A DNA stretch of 41,573 nucleotides from CAZABG01 sp964460985 (GTDB lineage: Bacteria; Chlamydiota; Chlamydiia; Chlamydiales; Parachlamydiaceae), in NCBI GenBank assembly GCA_964460985.1, contig CAYWQX010000018.1, positions 1 through 41,573 on the forward strand, in the 5' to 3' direction. Under the pieces are notes generated by a model, which saw nothing but the letters and a program-made list of their open reading frames with translations, did no database searches and was not told where the DNA came from. Within the stretch, counting starts at the first letter, position 1, and every line of letters starts with the position of its first letter. Positions 33,457-41,573 of this stretch are shown here, in pieces. The position numbers and the translations under genes are program-made.

Positions 33457-33891
33457 TCAAAGAGTCGAAAGATGCTTTTCAACTTCTTCTTTCGAGTGAA
33501 AATCTTTTGCAACTTCGGCCACAATGGCCTCTTTTAAGTGACCATTGATTTGAGGGCGCATCAAACCCATCATTTCAGGAGAGGCAATGAGGTAGAGCCT
33601 TCCGAACTCCCCTGCATTAAAAGCTTGGATAAGTTTTTGAGAGAGCTCTTTTGCAAATTTCTCAATTTCACGGCTCTTTGGATCAGTTTTAGTTTCATAA
33701 GCACTTCTTCTCGTGCCGACACTTGCAAAAGTTCTTCCGGGAGGAGATGAGACGAGATCCTGATCTTTCAGACGGCTTTCAGGGTGTTCAAAAGAGTGAA
33801 TTTCTTCAATCTTGGGAAATTGTACAAGCTTATAGATTTTGGCCTGGGCATCGCAAGCTACAAACACCCAGGTGGGTTTTTGTCTTACCAT
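33457..33891 (-). CDS. Host-attachment-family protein (Host_attach)
   Basis: The 144-residue protein matches the small family annotated as required for attachment to host cells (PF10116 as I recall): WVFVACDAQAKIYKL at the start, HPESRLKDQDLVSSPPGRTF in the middle, the ETKTDPKSREIEKFAKELSQKL helix, and LYLIASPEMMGLMRPQING. The fold resembles eRF1-like domains; it has no signal peptide, so a direct adhesin role is doubtful and the name comes from Agrobacterium genetics. AAGGAGA lies seven bases before the ATG. It stands alone between the GT2 gene and the duplicated protein gene. Confidence 0.82.
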   Translation of the reverse strand: MVRQKPTWVFVACDAQAKIYKLVQFPKIEEIHSFEHPESRLKDQDLVSSPPGRTFASVGTRRSAYETKTDPKSREIEKFAKELSQKLIQAFNAGEFGRLYLIASPEMMGLMRPQINGHLKEAIVAEVAKDFHSKEEVEKHLSTL

Positions 33892-34046
33892 AAAAAAGTC
33901 TCCTTAGAATTTAAGGTAAACTTTTAAATGATAATTAGGAAGGACTTCTAATCTTCCTTCTAAACCCTTAAATCTTACTAAGCTAGAATTAACTCACATT
34001 TTCCTTTAAATAAATAGAAGTAAAGAGGAAAACAATAAAGGTTCTA

Positions 34047-34892
34047 TTAAGATTTGCCGAGAAAGGCAACTTTAAGAGATCTAAACCAGAGTTTAATGAA
34101 GCGGTTTGAGTCCTTTTGTTTGAAAATCCAGGCGATCGTGGTTCCTAAGCCGAAATACTTAAAAAGAATTTTAAAAGTTTCTACAAAGTGGCGGATAACC
34201 ATTTCACGCGTAACCGATCGAAGATCGTAGTCGGTCAGCACCCTTGAAATAGAGGCGTAAGAATACTTGCCCTCGAGCATCAACCTGCAAAGGAGATCAA
34301 ATCCCCCTCTTTGCTCATAATCGGGATTGAATTTACCGATTTTAGCGAAAACATCATCCCTAAACCAGCAAGACTGAAGTGAGGTGGGCTGCCTGCCCGA
34401 CTTTAAAAGATCAAGCGTCATTTCGCGATAAAGAAGCTTCACCTCCGTTCGGCCATCCCGTATTAAGGCTCCCCCATAAACTAACGCGGGCAGTTTTTTT
34501 TCTATAGCAAGGCGCATAATCTCTCTTAGACTATGCTTATAGATGTAAAAGTCGCCCGGAAACAAAAAATTAATATAGGTTCCCTCGGCATGGGTGATCC
34601 CTTTGTTTAACATCGCATAGCGGCTATAGCCCGAAACGGCATAAATTTTGATTCGATGGTCCTTCAAGCTTTTTACAACTTGGATCGTCCTATCGCTTGA
34701 GCCGGAGTCAATCACCAACACTTCAAAATCGGGATAGTCCTGTTGCAAAATCGATTCTAAGGTCGTTCCCACTAAAGAGGCGGAATTGAGGGTCGGAATG
34801 ACGATCGAGACCTTGGGAAAATCGGCCTCCCTGATGGCAGACTCTTCAAGAAACAATTTATTTAAGGTAGGATCGATCACCTTGGAATTCAT
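34047..34892 (-). CDS. Family 2 glycosyltransferase
   Basis: The 281-residue protein has a GT-A fold: VSIVIPTLNSASLVGTTLESIL near residue 28, then YPDFEVLVIDSGSSDRTIQVV, and NKGITHAEGTYINFLFPGDFYIY where the metal-binding D-x-D of other members reads G-D. QRGGFDLLCRLM carries the likely catalytic acidic residue. The C-terminus has basic and hydrophobic helices that may touch the membrane. It transfers a sugar from a nucleotide donor to an unknown acceptor, perhaps envelope glycan or LPS. It is divergent from glyQS. Confidence 0.85.
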   Translation of the reverse strand: MNSKVIDPTLNKLFLEESAIREADFPKVSIVIPTLNSASLVGTTLESILQQDYPDFEVLVIDSGSSDRTIQVVKSLKDHRIKIYAVSGYSRYAMLNKGITHAEGTYINFLFPGDFYIYKHSLREIMRLAIEKKLPALVYGGALIRDGRTEVKLLYREMTLDLLKSGRQPTSLQSCWFRDDVFAKIGKFNPDYEQRGGFDLLCRLMLEGKYSYASISRVLTDYDLRSVTREMVIRHFVETFKILFKYFGLGTTIAWIFKQKDSNRFIKLWFRSLKVAFLGKS

Positions 34893-35019
34893 AGTTGAAT
34901 GTTGCTTCAGCCATCAATTTTCCTCAAGCAGTAAACCAGGGCTATTTAAACCCCTCACGGATTGATTGCAAAATGACCTTTTCTTTGATATTCTCTCCTC
35001 TTTCCTAAAAGAGGCAGCC

Positions 35020-37980
35020 ATGAACTTTCAAGAAATGTTATTACAACTTACCCAATTCTGGGAAAAGCAGGGGTGCGCCATTCACCAAGGCTATGATCTC
35101 GAAGTGGGGGCAGGGACTTTTAATCCTGCCACGTTCTTGCGCTGCTTAGGTCCAGAGCCTTATTCAGCTGCCTACATTGAACCCTCGAGACGGCCAACGG
35201 ACGGAAGATATGGCATCAATCCTATTCGTTTTCAGCACTACTTTCAATTTCAAGTGATGCTTAAACCTTCTCCTTTAAATGTACAAGATCTCTGTTTACA
35301 GTCGTTAGAAGCCATCGGGTTTAACCTGAATGAACACGACATCCGTTTTGTGCACGACGACTGGGAGTCCCCCACCCTTGGAGCCTGGGGTCTTGGATGG
35401 GAAGTGTGGATGGATGGTATGGAAGTGATTCAGTTCACCTACTTTCAAAGCTGCGGGGGCCAAGAACTGAAGCCGGTAACGGGAGAAATTACCTATGGGC
35501 TTGAAAGGCTTGCGACCTATCTTCAAAAAGTAGATAGCGCCTATGATCTTAAGTATAATGACACCCTCACCTATGGAGACATTTATTTCAGAAATGAGGT
35601 GGAATTCAGCCACTATAATTTTGAAGAGGCGAGCATCGAAATGTGGCACCGCCATTTCCAAGACTATGAAAAAGAGGCCATGAAGCTTATACAAGCCGGC
35701 TATCCGATCCCGGCGTACGATTTTGTGATGAAAGCCTCGCATGCCTTTAACATGTTGGATGCCAGGGGGGCGATTTCGGTCACTGAAAGAACCGGATATA
35801 TTGCCCGTATTCGCGATCTTGCCAAGGCCGTTGCCGAAGGCTATGTAAAGAGCCGCGAAAAACTGGGTTTTCCTCTCCTTAAAAAAAGTGCACCTAAAAA
35901 AGAACTTCCCAAACTCCTACCGGTTAAAGAGGATCCAAGAGAAACGGGCGATTTTCTTTTAGAAATAGGATCAGAAGAGCTGCCTGCCACCTTTGTCCCC
36001 ATCGGACTAAACAATTTAGAAAAAGCTATAAAAACCTTTTTTGACTCCAACAAACTCTCCTACAGCTCGATTAAAACCTATGGCACCCCCAGACGGCTTG
36101 CCTTATTAGTAGAAGGATTAAGCTTAAAACGAGCTCAAGAAACGATTGAAAAAAGGGGGCCGCAGCTCGATGTCGCATTTGATGCAAACGGTGAGCTCAC
36201 CCAGCAAGGAAAAGGCTTTTTTCAGGCAAACCATCTCCCCTTTGTAAAAAAAGACCAACTCCATACTGTTAAAGGGCTCAAAACTGTAAAAGTCAAAGAT
36301 AAAGAAAACTTGACGGTTGAACTTGTCAAACCGGAGGAAAAAACGGCCGTTCTTCTTCAAGAAGCTCTTCCCGGCATCATTCTAAATCTTGATTTTCCCA
36401 AAAAAATGCGCTGGTCCGATCTCGATATCACCTTTGCAAGGCCTCTCCGTTGGATTGTAGCTCTTCTGAACGAACATGTAATCCCTTTTGCCGTTGGAGA
36501 TCTTGTTTCAGGAAATGCATCTAAAGGACACAGACAACTTAAAAATGAAACCATTCTCATTAAGCAAGCGAAAGACTATTTAGCCGCTTTAAAAGAGGTT
36601 AAAGTGATGGCAGATCCCGAGGAGCGAAAGCGATCGATTCAAGAACAGCTTGCACGCATTGAAAAAGAAGAAAACGGCAAAGCCGTTTCGCAGGAAAAAG
36701 TGATTCCTCAAGTGCTCTACTTAACAGAGTGGCCGATGCTGACCGTTGCAACTTACGATCCGAACTTTCTCAAAGCGCCTAAACAAGTTCTAATTTCTGA
36801 AATGGTAGAACACCAAAAATACTTCCCGATCGAAAATCTGGATGGAACCCTTAAAAACCGTTTTGTGATCACGGCTAACAATACTCCAAGCGACAGGATT
36901 CGTCATGGAAATCAAAAGGTGATATCGGCCAGATTGACCGACGGGGTTTTTCTCTATGAACAAGATTTAAAAATCCCGCTTGAGAAGTTCAACGAAAAAT
37001 TAAAAACGGTCACTTATCAGAAAGAACTGGGAACGGTTTACAACAAAGTAGAAAGAGTCGAAAAACTCGCTCAAGAGCTGCAAAAAATACTTCAATTATC
37101 AACGCCTGAAAAAGTGGCTGAAGCAGCGCATTTTTCGAAAGCCGACTTAGCTTCACATATGGTCTACGAATTCCCTGAACTGCAGGGAATCATGGGGAGA
37201 ATTTACGCTGAAAAAGCGGGCTTGGATAAAGAAATCGCTCTTGCGATTGAAGAGCACTGGATGCCCAAAGGTGAAGAGGCGCCACTTCCAATCTCCCCCA
37301 CCGGAATTGTATTAAGTTTAGCTGAAAAGTTCGATAACTTGAACAGCTCCTTTAAAGTAGGCCTCAAACCGACTTCCTCATCAGACCCTTATGGATTAAG
37401 AAGGCAGGTCTTAGGAGTTATTCGGATTCTCATTCAAAACGAACTAAGGCTGCCCTTAAATCAGTTTGTACAAGATCCTGAAGCGATGCAATTCATTGTA
37501 CAAAGAATCAAAACTGTATTTATCGATTACGGCTTTGGCAAGGATGAGATTGAAGCCTCGTTAAGCCAGGGTGTTAATGATATCTATGATACTTTTTTAC
37601 GAGTTCAAGCGCTTCACGACTTCCGCAAAACACGCTCTGAATTTGGACAGCTTACCGAAGTCTATAAAAGAGCCAAAGGCCAGCTAGACGGTCAAAAAAT
37701 CAATCATTTTGATCCATCGCTTTTGAAAGAGAAAGCCGAACAGTCTCTTTATGAAAATTTAAAAATGATGGAAAGCCCCTTTAATCAGGCCTTGATAAAA
37801 CAAGATTATAACTTGGCCTACGAAAAAGTGGCCTCCCTGCAAGAGCCTCTGAATAGATTGTTTAGCGAAGTTAAAATTTTAGATGAAGACTTAAAAGTAA
37901 GAAATAATAGGCTTGCTCTTCTTACGCAGGTGTTTGCCCTTTTTGGAAAACTGATTGATTTTAGCAAAATTCAAGCATGA
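35020..37980 (+). CDS. glyQS: Glycyl-tRNA synthetase, fused alpha and beta chains
   Basis: The 986-residue product joins GlyQ (residues ~1-290; MNFQEMLLQLTQFWEKQGC, AAYIEPSRRPTDGRYG and FQFQVMLKP are diagnostic) to GlyS (~310-986; DFLLEIGSEELPATFVP, then the HD-type and anticodon-binding regions ending in LFSEVKILDEDLKVRNNRLALL). Most bacteria with this enzyme type make two separate chains in an alpha2beta2 complex; the single-chain form is known in Chlamydiae and supports the lineage call. It charges tRNA-Gly. The ATG at 35020 is preceded by AGAGG; the frame is open back to 34966 without a better site. The next gene starts in an ATGA overlap. Confidence 0.95.
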   Translation: MNFQEMLLQLTQFWEKQGCAIHQGYDLEVGAGTFNPATFLRCLGPEPYSAAYIEPSRRPTDGRYGINPIRFQHYFQFQVMLKPSPLNVQDLCLQSLEAIGFNLNEHDIRFVHDDWESPTLGAWGLGWEVWMDGMEVIQFTYFQSCGGQELKPVTGEITYGLERLATYLQKVDSAYDLKYNDTLTYGDIYFRNEVEFSHYNFEEASIEMWHRHFQDYEKEAMKLIQAGYPIPAYDFVMKASHAFNMLDARGAISVTERTGYIARIRDLAKAVAEGYVKSREKLGFPLLKKSAPKKELPKLLPVKEDPRETGDFLLEIGSEELPATFVPIGLNNLEKAIKTFFDSNKLSYSSIKTYGTPRRLALLVEGLSLKRAQETIEKRGPQLDVAFDANGELTQQGKGFFQANHLPFVKKDQLHTVKGLKTVKVKDKENLTVELVKPEEKTAVLLQEALPGIILNLDFPKKMRWSDLDITFARPLRWIVALLNEHVIPFAVGDLVSGNASKGHRQLKNETILIKQAKDYLAALKEVKVMADPEERKRSIQEQLARIEKEENGKAVSQEKVIPQVLYLTEWPMLTVATYDPNFLKAPKQVLISEMVEHQKYFPIENLDGTLKNRFVITANNTPSDRIRHGNQKVISARLTDGVFLYEQDLKIPLEKFNEKLKTVTYQKELGTVYNKVERVEKLAQELQKILQLSTPEKVAEAAHFSKADLASHMVYEFPELQGIMGRIYAEKAGLDKEIALAIEEHWMPKGEEAPLPISPTGIVLSLAEKFDNLNSSFKVGLKPTSSSDPYGLRRQVLGVIRILIQNELRLPLNQFVQDPEAMQFIVQRIKTVFIDYGFGKDEIEASLSQGVNDIYDTFLRVQALHDFRKTRSEFGQLTEVYKRAKGQLDGQKINHFDPSLLKEKAEQSLYENLKMMESPFNQALIKQDYNLAYEKVASLQEPLNRLFSEVKILDEDLKVRNNRLALLTQVFALFGKLIDFSKIQA

Positions 37981-38654
37981 GCCTCTATTTACACCTCAGC
38001 CAAATCAAGGACAAAATACTCGCGGCAGAGTGTATTGAGGACCTTCAAAGTCATCAAAAACAATGCAACATTAGGGTTACTGATCACTCTCTTGCTCGTC
38101 TTGTATTAAAAGTGTGGGGATTAAGACATCATCGTTTTTCAATGATGCTAATTGGGCCTGACATTTCATTTTATTTGAAAAACACCGACCCCGAAGATTT
38201 TAAGCTATTTATTGACTTAAGATTTCGCCTCTACTTTTCCAAGATCGTAAAAGGCTGGCATCAAAACACACTTGATACCAGCATGAAAGGTTTTGTTTCC
38301 TTTCAAAGACAGACAGACGACCAGAGTCTTATCGATTTCTTTGAAGAAGGCTTCAAGTTTCTGTTCAAAACCGCTCGATCCCATTCGATTGTAAAAATCG
38401 ACTGCTCAAATGGAATGTTGATCCTGTCAGGCTACTTTTTTCATATCATGCAACTATTTGACAGCCTCCATATGAGCCCACCGGTGAGAGACTTAAACCA
38501 TCTCTCTCAATTAAGAATGAGTCAGATCATCTTCTACGAAGAAGAAATCAAAAGAGCCAAGGATTCGGGCACATCGCCTGAAGTTCTTCAATGGAAAGAG
38601 ACTTGCGAAAATCGATTAATCCAAGTTAATCAAGGAATGGTTTTTTTTCCTTAA
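37977..38654 (+). CDS. Unknown protein coupled to glyQS
   Basis: This 225-residue protein is not recognised. It has no signal peptide or membrane segment, is rich in aromatic residues and mixes short strands with helices (FSMMLIGPDISFYL, DFKLFIDLRFRLYFSKI, SQIIFYEEEIKRAKD). The start overlaps the glyQS stop in ATGA, so it is made in fixed ratio with the synthetase, though a functional link is not shown. It converges with the outer membrane protein gene across a hairpin. Confidence 0.65.
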   Translation: MSLYLHLSQIKDKILAAECIEDLQSHQKQCNIRVTDHSLARLVLKVWGLRHHRFSMMLIGPDISFYLKNTDPEDFKLFIDLRFRLYFSKIVKGWHQNTLDTSMKGFVSFQRQTDDQSLIDFFEEGFKFLFKTARSHSIVKIDCSNGMLILSGYFFHIMQLFDSLHMSPPVRDLNHLSQLRMSQIIFYEEEIKRAKDSGTSPEVLQWKETCENRLIQVNQGMVFFP

Positions 38655-38670
38655 AGTCATTTTCATAGTC

Positions 38671-38698
38671 TTTAAAAGGGCGGACAGTGTGTCCGCCC
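38671..38698 (-). terminator. Terminator hairpin between convergent genes
   Basis: GGGCGGACA (38678-38686) pairs perfectly with TGTCCGCCC (38690-38698). On the minus strand the stem is followed by TTTTAAAG, so it mainly ends the outer membrane protein transcript; on the plus strand no T-run follows. Confidence 0.75.
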
Positions 38699-38705
38699 CA
38701 GAGAA

Positions 38706-39914
38706 TTAGTTAACAGTTCTCACTCTAAGTGTAAAGACTTGAGAAGTCGATCCACAGGCGTTCGTAGCAATCAATTGTACGGTATAGTCGCCCAATTGAG
38801 CCAACTCTTCACCGGTCACAAGAATCGCACTCATGTTATCTAACAGCGAAACTCCCTCAGGAAGGCCTACGGCTGAGAAAGTAAGATTTGGACCGCTAAA
38901 GAAACTTGTCAAATCTAAAGAATCTTCAAACGCGATGATAGTTTGCTCAGGAATTTCCGAGGATGCAGGAATGTCAGATTCTGGGCAAGGGCGAGAGCTT
39001 CTTTGATCAACAATCGCAAGAACTTCAGGCATCATGACAGCCGGTGCTTGTACCCATGATTGAATATCGCAAGCTGTCCAAAGAGGAGGGCAGGCGTCTC
39101 TTTGTACGCATCCGCAGCTGTCAAATAGGTAGGCGAATTCGATCCCTGCAGAAGTCGATCTTGGAAGATGGTATTTTCCGGCTGTGTAACCTGCAAAAAG
39201 ACCCACTGTCCAGTTGGGATCGCGATGCCATGCAAACTTTAAACCATAGTAGTTGTAAGGACGTCTAAATTCAGCTTTCAAGTTCACATCTAAACAGCAC
39301 TGCAGACGAAAAGTGTAATCGATCGTTCCGCCGAAACCTTGGACTGTTTTGTCGCTTTTAAATTGTCTTCTATATTTAACGTGATCATAGGCAACTGTCA
39401 CATTTAAAAGATCTTCGCAAAAAGGGGTTGCGACGCCGCCAAAACTTACACCCCACGCATTGGATCCTGCGATTCTTCTTTCGATGATATAATCATCGCA
39501 TGTGCGATTGCTTAAATTTTTAGAAGGCGCATAAGAATAAAAGCCTTTTAAATCGAGCGCTTTGAGAGCTTGACAATCTAGAAGATGCTGGTAGTGTGCA
39601 CCAACGGCTCCTTGCTGAACCCATTGATGAGTTTTGCCGCTTGCAAAATCATACGTTAATCTCTGGGTCAAATATTCACCGGAGACTTTTAAACGGCCCA
39701 TCTCCATCTGAGTTCCCAGAGTAAGATTAGCTCTTGCATCTCTTAAGCCCCCTTCAAGCAAAAGCGATGTCGCATAATGATCGCCAAACGAAGGTGTCAC
39801 AATAAATCGTCCGATCGGCATTAGGAAGGCGTTTCTTTTATGGGCGTAAGGATCGCTACAATCAGCCTGTAGAAAGGCTGCTACAAGGAGAAATACTCCA
39901 AGAAGTTTTTTCAT
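38706..39914 (-). CDS. Cysteine-rich outer membrane beta-barrel with C-terminal Ig-like domain
   Basis: The 402-residue protein has a signal peptide (MKKLLGVFLLVAAFLQA) and then amphipathic strands of a beta-barrel (residues ~20-265), with alternating patterns such as LTLGTQMEMGRLKVSGEYL and WTVGLFAGYTAGKYHL. About sixteen cysteines are present (for example LQCCLDV, DSCGCVQRDAC), as in disulfide-linked chlamydial envelopes that lack a normal peptidoglycan layer. Residues ~315-400 resemble a putative Ig-like (He_PIG/cadherin-like) domain: SLDLTSFFSG...LTFSAVGLPEGVSLLDNM and GDYTVQLIATNACGSTSQVFTL. This suggests a porin/structural protein with an adhesive or scaffold tail. The ATG is preceded by GAGGAA at some distance. 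Confidence 0.75.
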   Translation of the reverse strand: MKKLLGVFLLVAAFLQADCSDPYAHKRNAFLMPIGRFIVTPSFGDHYATSLLLEGGLRDARANLTLGTQMEMGRLKVSGEYLTQRLTYDFASGKTHQWVQQGAVGAHYQHLLDCQALKALDLKGFYSYAPSKNLSNRTCDDYIIERRIAGSNAWGVSFGGVATPFCEDLLNVTVAYDHVKYRRQFKSDKTVQGFGGTIDYTFRLQCCLDVNLKAEFRRPYNYYGLKFAWHRDPNWTVGLFAGYTAGKYHLPRSTSAGIEFAYLFDSCGCVQRDACPPLWTACDIQSWVQAPAVMMPEVLAIVDQRSSRPCPESDIPASSEIPEQTIIAFEDSLDLTSFFSGPNLTFSAVGLPEGVSLLDNMSAILVTGEELAQLGDYTVQLIATNACGSTSQVFTLRVRTVN

Positions 39915-39968
39915 CTTTCAATTTCCTCAAAACATTAGTTTTTTGTATATCTTAGTGAAAGGTGATTT

Positions 39969-40253
39969 ATGAAAAAATATCTTTTTAGCTCTCTTTTTTT
40001 AGTTTCTACAAACTACGCGCTTCTTCCTCCTCTTTATGAAACGCTGCATCAATTTCAAGGTCTCTTGAATGATCCTATTTTGGTTGAAAAGCTTAATTCA
40101 GGTGAGGCGATTGAATCGATTCAAAAAGAGGATGATCAGTTTATTGTAACAACGAATAAACAGGTCCTAAAAGTAAAGGTGGAAGTCCTTCCACAAACCA
40201 TGCCGGGACCTGCACATTATCAATATGTTTTTGGGGAACCTGTGACACGCTAA
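39969..40253 (+). CDS. Small secreted protein of unknown function
   Basis: The 94-residue product starts with a clear signal peptide (MKKYLFSSLFLVSTNYA, cleavage near residue 17). The mature part is about 77 residues with an alternating strand pattern (DDQFIVTTNKQVLKVKVEVLP). AAGGTG lies four bases before the ATG. It is divergent from the outer membrane protein gene with a 54-base gap, so the two envelope genes may share a control region. The family is not recognised. Confidence 0.6.
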   Translation: MKKYLFSSLFLVSTNYALLPPLYETLHQFQGLLNDPILVEKLNSGEAIESIQKEDDQFIVTTNKQVLKVKVEVLPQTMPGPAHYQYVFGEPVTR

Positions 40254-40257
40254 AAAG

Positions 40258-40518
40258 CTATAGACGCTTTTTAACTTGCTCCCACATATTGCACAAGCGT
40301 AAAACTTGGCTTTTGTCATGACAGCCAAGAATGATTATCTCTCCACTTTCAACTCGGCACACTTTATTCTCGAAGCGTCTTAACAGCTCCCCTTCTTCCT
40401 TCTGACTTACTTTAGTCGCCAACATGTAAACTTCAGGTTTGACAACACCGCAATGAGCGCAAATTTTTTGCGACACATTCATTTCAACACGAGATAATAA
40501 AAATCTAAGGGGAATCAT
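40258..40518 (-). CDS. Small zinc-knuckle-like protein 1
   Basis: The 86-residue protein carries CAHC near residue 20, a central L-x-x-R-F-x-N-x-V strand-helix region and GCHDKS near residue 65. Together these give a C-x2-C...C-H arrangement that could bind zinc. Its neighbour upstream has the same layout (CYAC...CCLKH) and the same flanking pattern (C-x-x-C-x5-P), so they are tandem duplicates. The two overlap in ATGA. I do not recognise the family; RNA- or protein-binding is possible. Confidence 0.6.
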   Translation of the reverse strand: MIPLRFLLSRVEMNVSQKICAHCGVVKPEVYMLATKVSQKEEGELLRRFENKVCRVESGEIIILGCHDKSQVLRLCNMWEQVKKRL

Positions 40519-40802
40519 TTAACCTTTTTTCCCGGACCGATAATAAACCAACCCTCTCTGTTCAGAATTTTAATCCCTAAAGCATTAAGGCTGGCCGAAT
40601 GTTTTAAACAACAGGGTATTTCTATCAATTCTTTAGAGACTACATTCACGCGGCCTTTTAGGTGTTTAACTAAAATTTTCTGCTGCGATGAACTCACATA
40701 AGCTTTTAATACGAATAAAGCTGGATTTAATGACTGGCAAGCATAACACACACCGTGTCCATTAACCAAAGCACGCTCAACCATCATCCACACGGCGTTC
40801 AT
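40515..40802 (-). CDS. Small zinc-knuckle-like protein 2
   Basis: The 95-residue paralogue of the following gene has CYAC near residue 19, then LNPALFVLKAYVSS, VNVVSKELIEIPCCLKH and a basic tail (GPGKKVK). The shared scheme C-x2-C...C-x2-H suggests a small zinc fold. It is the first gene of the pair; a 155-base AT-rich region upstream separates it from the divergent gene at 40958 and must hold promoters for both. Function unknown. Confidence 0.58.
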   Translation of the reverse strand: MNAVWMMVERALVNGHGVCYACQSLNPALFVLKAYVSSSQQKILVKHLKGRVNVVSKELIEIPCCLKHSASLNALGIKILNREGWFIIGPGKKVK

Positions 40803-40957
40803 TCAAGTACCTCAGGGTTTATTTTAAAAAACTATACTAGAGATCTTGAGAATATTAATAAAGACGATCGAAATCAAAAAAATCGATCCCTACCTCGTTT
40901 TTCTCAAATAATTTTTAAACATTCCCTTTAAGAATAAAAGATAATATAATAATCATC

Positions 40958-41573
40958 ATGTCTTCTGATGTTAGAACTTACATTGTAGATTTTATCACCT
41001 ATTTTGAATCAAGACCGGTAGAACTTGTCTCTTGGATCGGTAGAAATCCTTTGAGAACTCAAGCCTCCAAACATGCGAACCATGACATCAAAAAAATTAC
41101 CCATCTTTCAAATTCTGCCGCGTATCTCCTTTTTGCCGCCCTGAACACGCACGCAACCGAACATCAAATAGTGTTGATAAATAACCGATGCATCAATGAA
41201 ATAAGAACTTTTTACGATACTCTAGAAAAAAAAGGGTGCCGAATATTTCTCTGCCATCTTCATAAAAAGACACGTTATGGACAAAAGTTTGAAACCCTTC
41301 ACTCCTTTATTGTGCAAAAAATCAACGAAGAAGAGATCTACTTGTATCAGGCGATGGACGAGACCTACCCTGTTTCGCACTCTATCGCCGTCTATGATAA
41401 GGATCCCAAAAAGATCACCGAGTTTAAAGCGCGTCTGATGGAAGTATTATCCGAAACAAGTCCATTCACTCATAGAGATCTCGCCTTTAGTGCCCTTTTT
41501 CACAGAAAAAACTTCTTTGAGGATATTGCCCGCAATCTCTCTATTTCAAACGAATCGCTGATTTTCTCAGCCT
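40958..41573 (+). CDS. Unknown protein, 3' end outside window
   Basis: A frame beginning ATG at 40958 stays open for 205 codons to the right edge. The N-terminus (FESRPVELVSWIGRNPLRTQ) weakly recalls the R-N-P segment at the start of the proteins encoded at 26365 and 26931. The rest reads as a soluble alpha/beta protein (HQIVLINNRCINEIRTFYDT, KKGCRIFLCHLHKKTRYGQ). No signal peptide, membrane segment or catalytic motif is clear. Codon use is like that of its neighbours, so it is very likely a real gene. Confidence 0.65.
   Translation, partial: MSSDVRTYIVDFITYFESRPVELVSWIGRNPLRTQASKHANHDIKKITHLSNSAAYLLFAALNTHATEHQIVLINNRCINEIRTFYDTLEKKGCRIFLCHLHKKTRYGQKFETLHSFIVQKINEEEIYLYQAMDETYPVSHSIAVYDKDPKKITEFKARLMEVLSETSPFTHRDLAFSALFHRKNFFEDIARNLSISNESLIFSA

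Noticed and set aside
35305..35742. 145-codon minus-strand frame inside glyQS
   Set aside because: Antisense to the conserved GlyQ core; no independent support.

Overview
The window looks like a chromosome segment of a Chlamydia-related bacterium (order Parachlamydiales, the environmental chlamydiae). The evidence is a single-chain glycyl-tRNA synthetase (alpha and beta subunits fused, 34.9-38.0 kb), the tlyC-tlyC...nifS-PP2C gene order that I recall from Chlamydia, a cysteine-rich outer membrane beta-barrel protein, many small lineage-specific membrane proteins, and leucine-rich-repeat (LRR) effector-like genes. Genes are compact and often coupled by 4-nt ATGA overlaps. This lineage call rests on recognised proteins and recalled synteny, not on a database search.

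Layout. 0-1.2 kb: the 3' part of an LRR protein whose C-terminus matches the IpaH/SspH-type NEL E3 ubiquitin ligase domain, with a C-x-D-R-V active-site motif. 1.4 kb: tRNA-Leu. 1.6-3.4 kb: a catalytically dead M16-family protein coupled to a Nudix hydrolase. 3.4-5.4 kb (minus): a secreted nickel-type superoxide dismutase behind a multipass membrane protein. 5.4-8.2 kb: a small FtsL-like membrane protein and two CBS/CorC (TlyC) proteins. 8.3-14.3 kb is an accessory zone: two LRR-only paralogues, a truncated and diverged 3' copy of nifS, a large coiled-coil/proline-rich protein interrupted at an A9 tract, and a divergently transcribed coiled-coil protein. 14.3-18.1 kb (minus): CPBP protease-serpin and PP2C-nifS pairs. 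18.2-20.8 kb: a degenerate asparagine-synthase-like protein and a methyltransferase. 20.9 kb: the SRP RNA. 21-26.3 kb (minus): tRNA-Val, a truncated ThrRS-like protein, infC, rpmI, rplT, a terminator, pheS, an RluA-type pseudouridine synthase and a heptosyltransferase-like enzyme. 26.4-41.6 kb: two unknown membrane-associated proteins, uvrC, rlmN, an internally duplicated 700-residue protein, a host-attachment-family protein, a family 2 glycosyltransferase, fused glyQS, an outer membrane protein, tandem small zinc-knuckle-like proteins, and an open gene running off the right edge.

How the parts fit. The housekeeping blocks serve translation (ThrRS-like/IF-3/L35/L20/PheS/GlyQS, RluA and RlmN modifications, SRP RNA, two tRNAs) and DNA repair (UvrC). 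The rest fits an intracellular lifestyle: ubiquitin ligase and LRR effectors, possible Inc-like membrane proteins, a secreted serpin, an exported Ni-SOD, and envelope proteins. The points that most deserve a second look are the NEL ligase with its LRR-only relatives, the exported Ni-SOD, the module bracketed by two nifS 3' ends with its frameshifted giant gene, and the ThrRS-like pseudoenzyme sitting where thrS lies in the classical infC operon.
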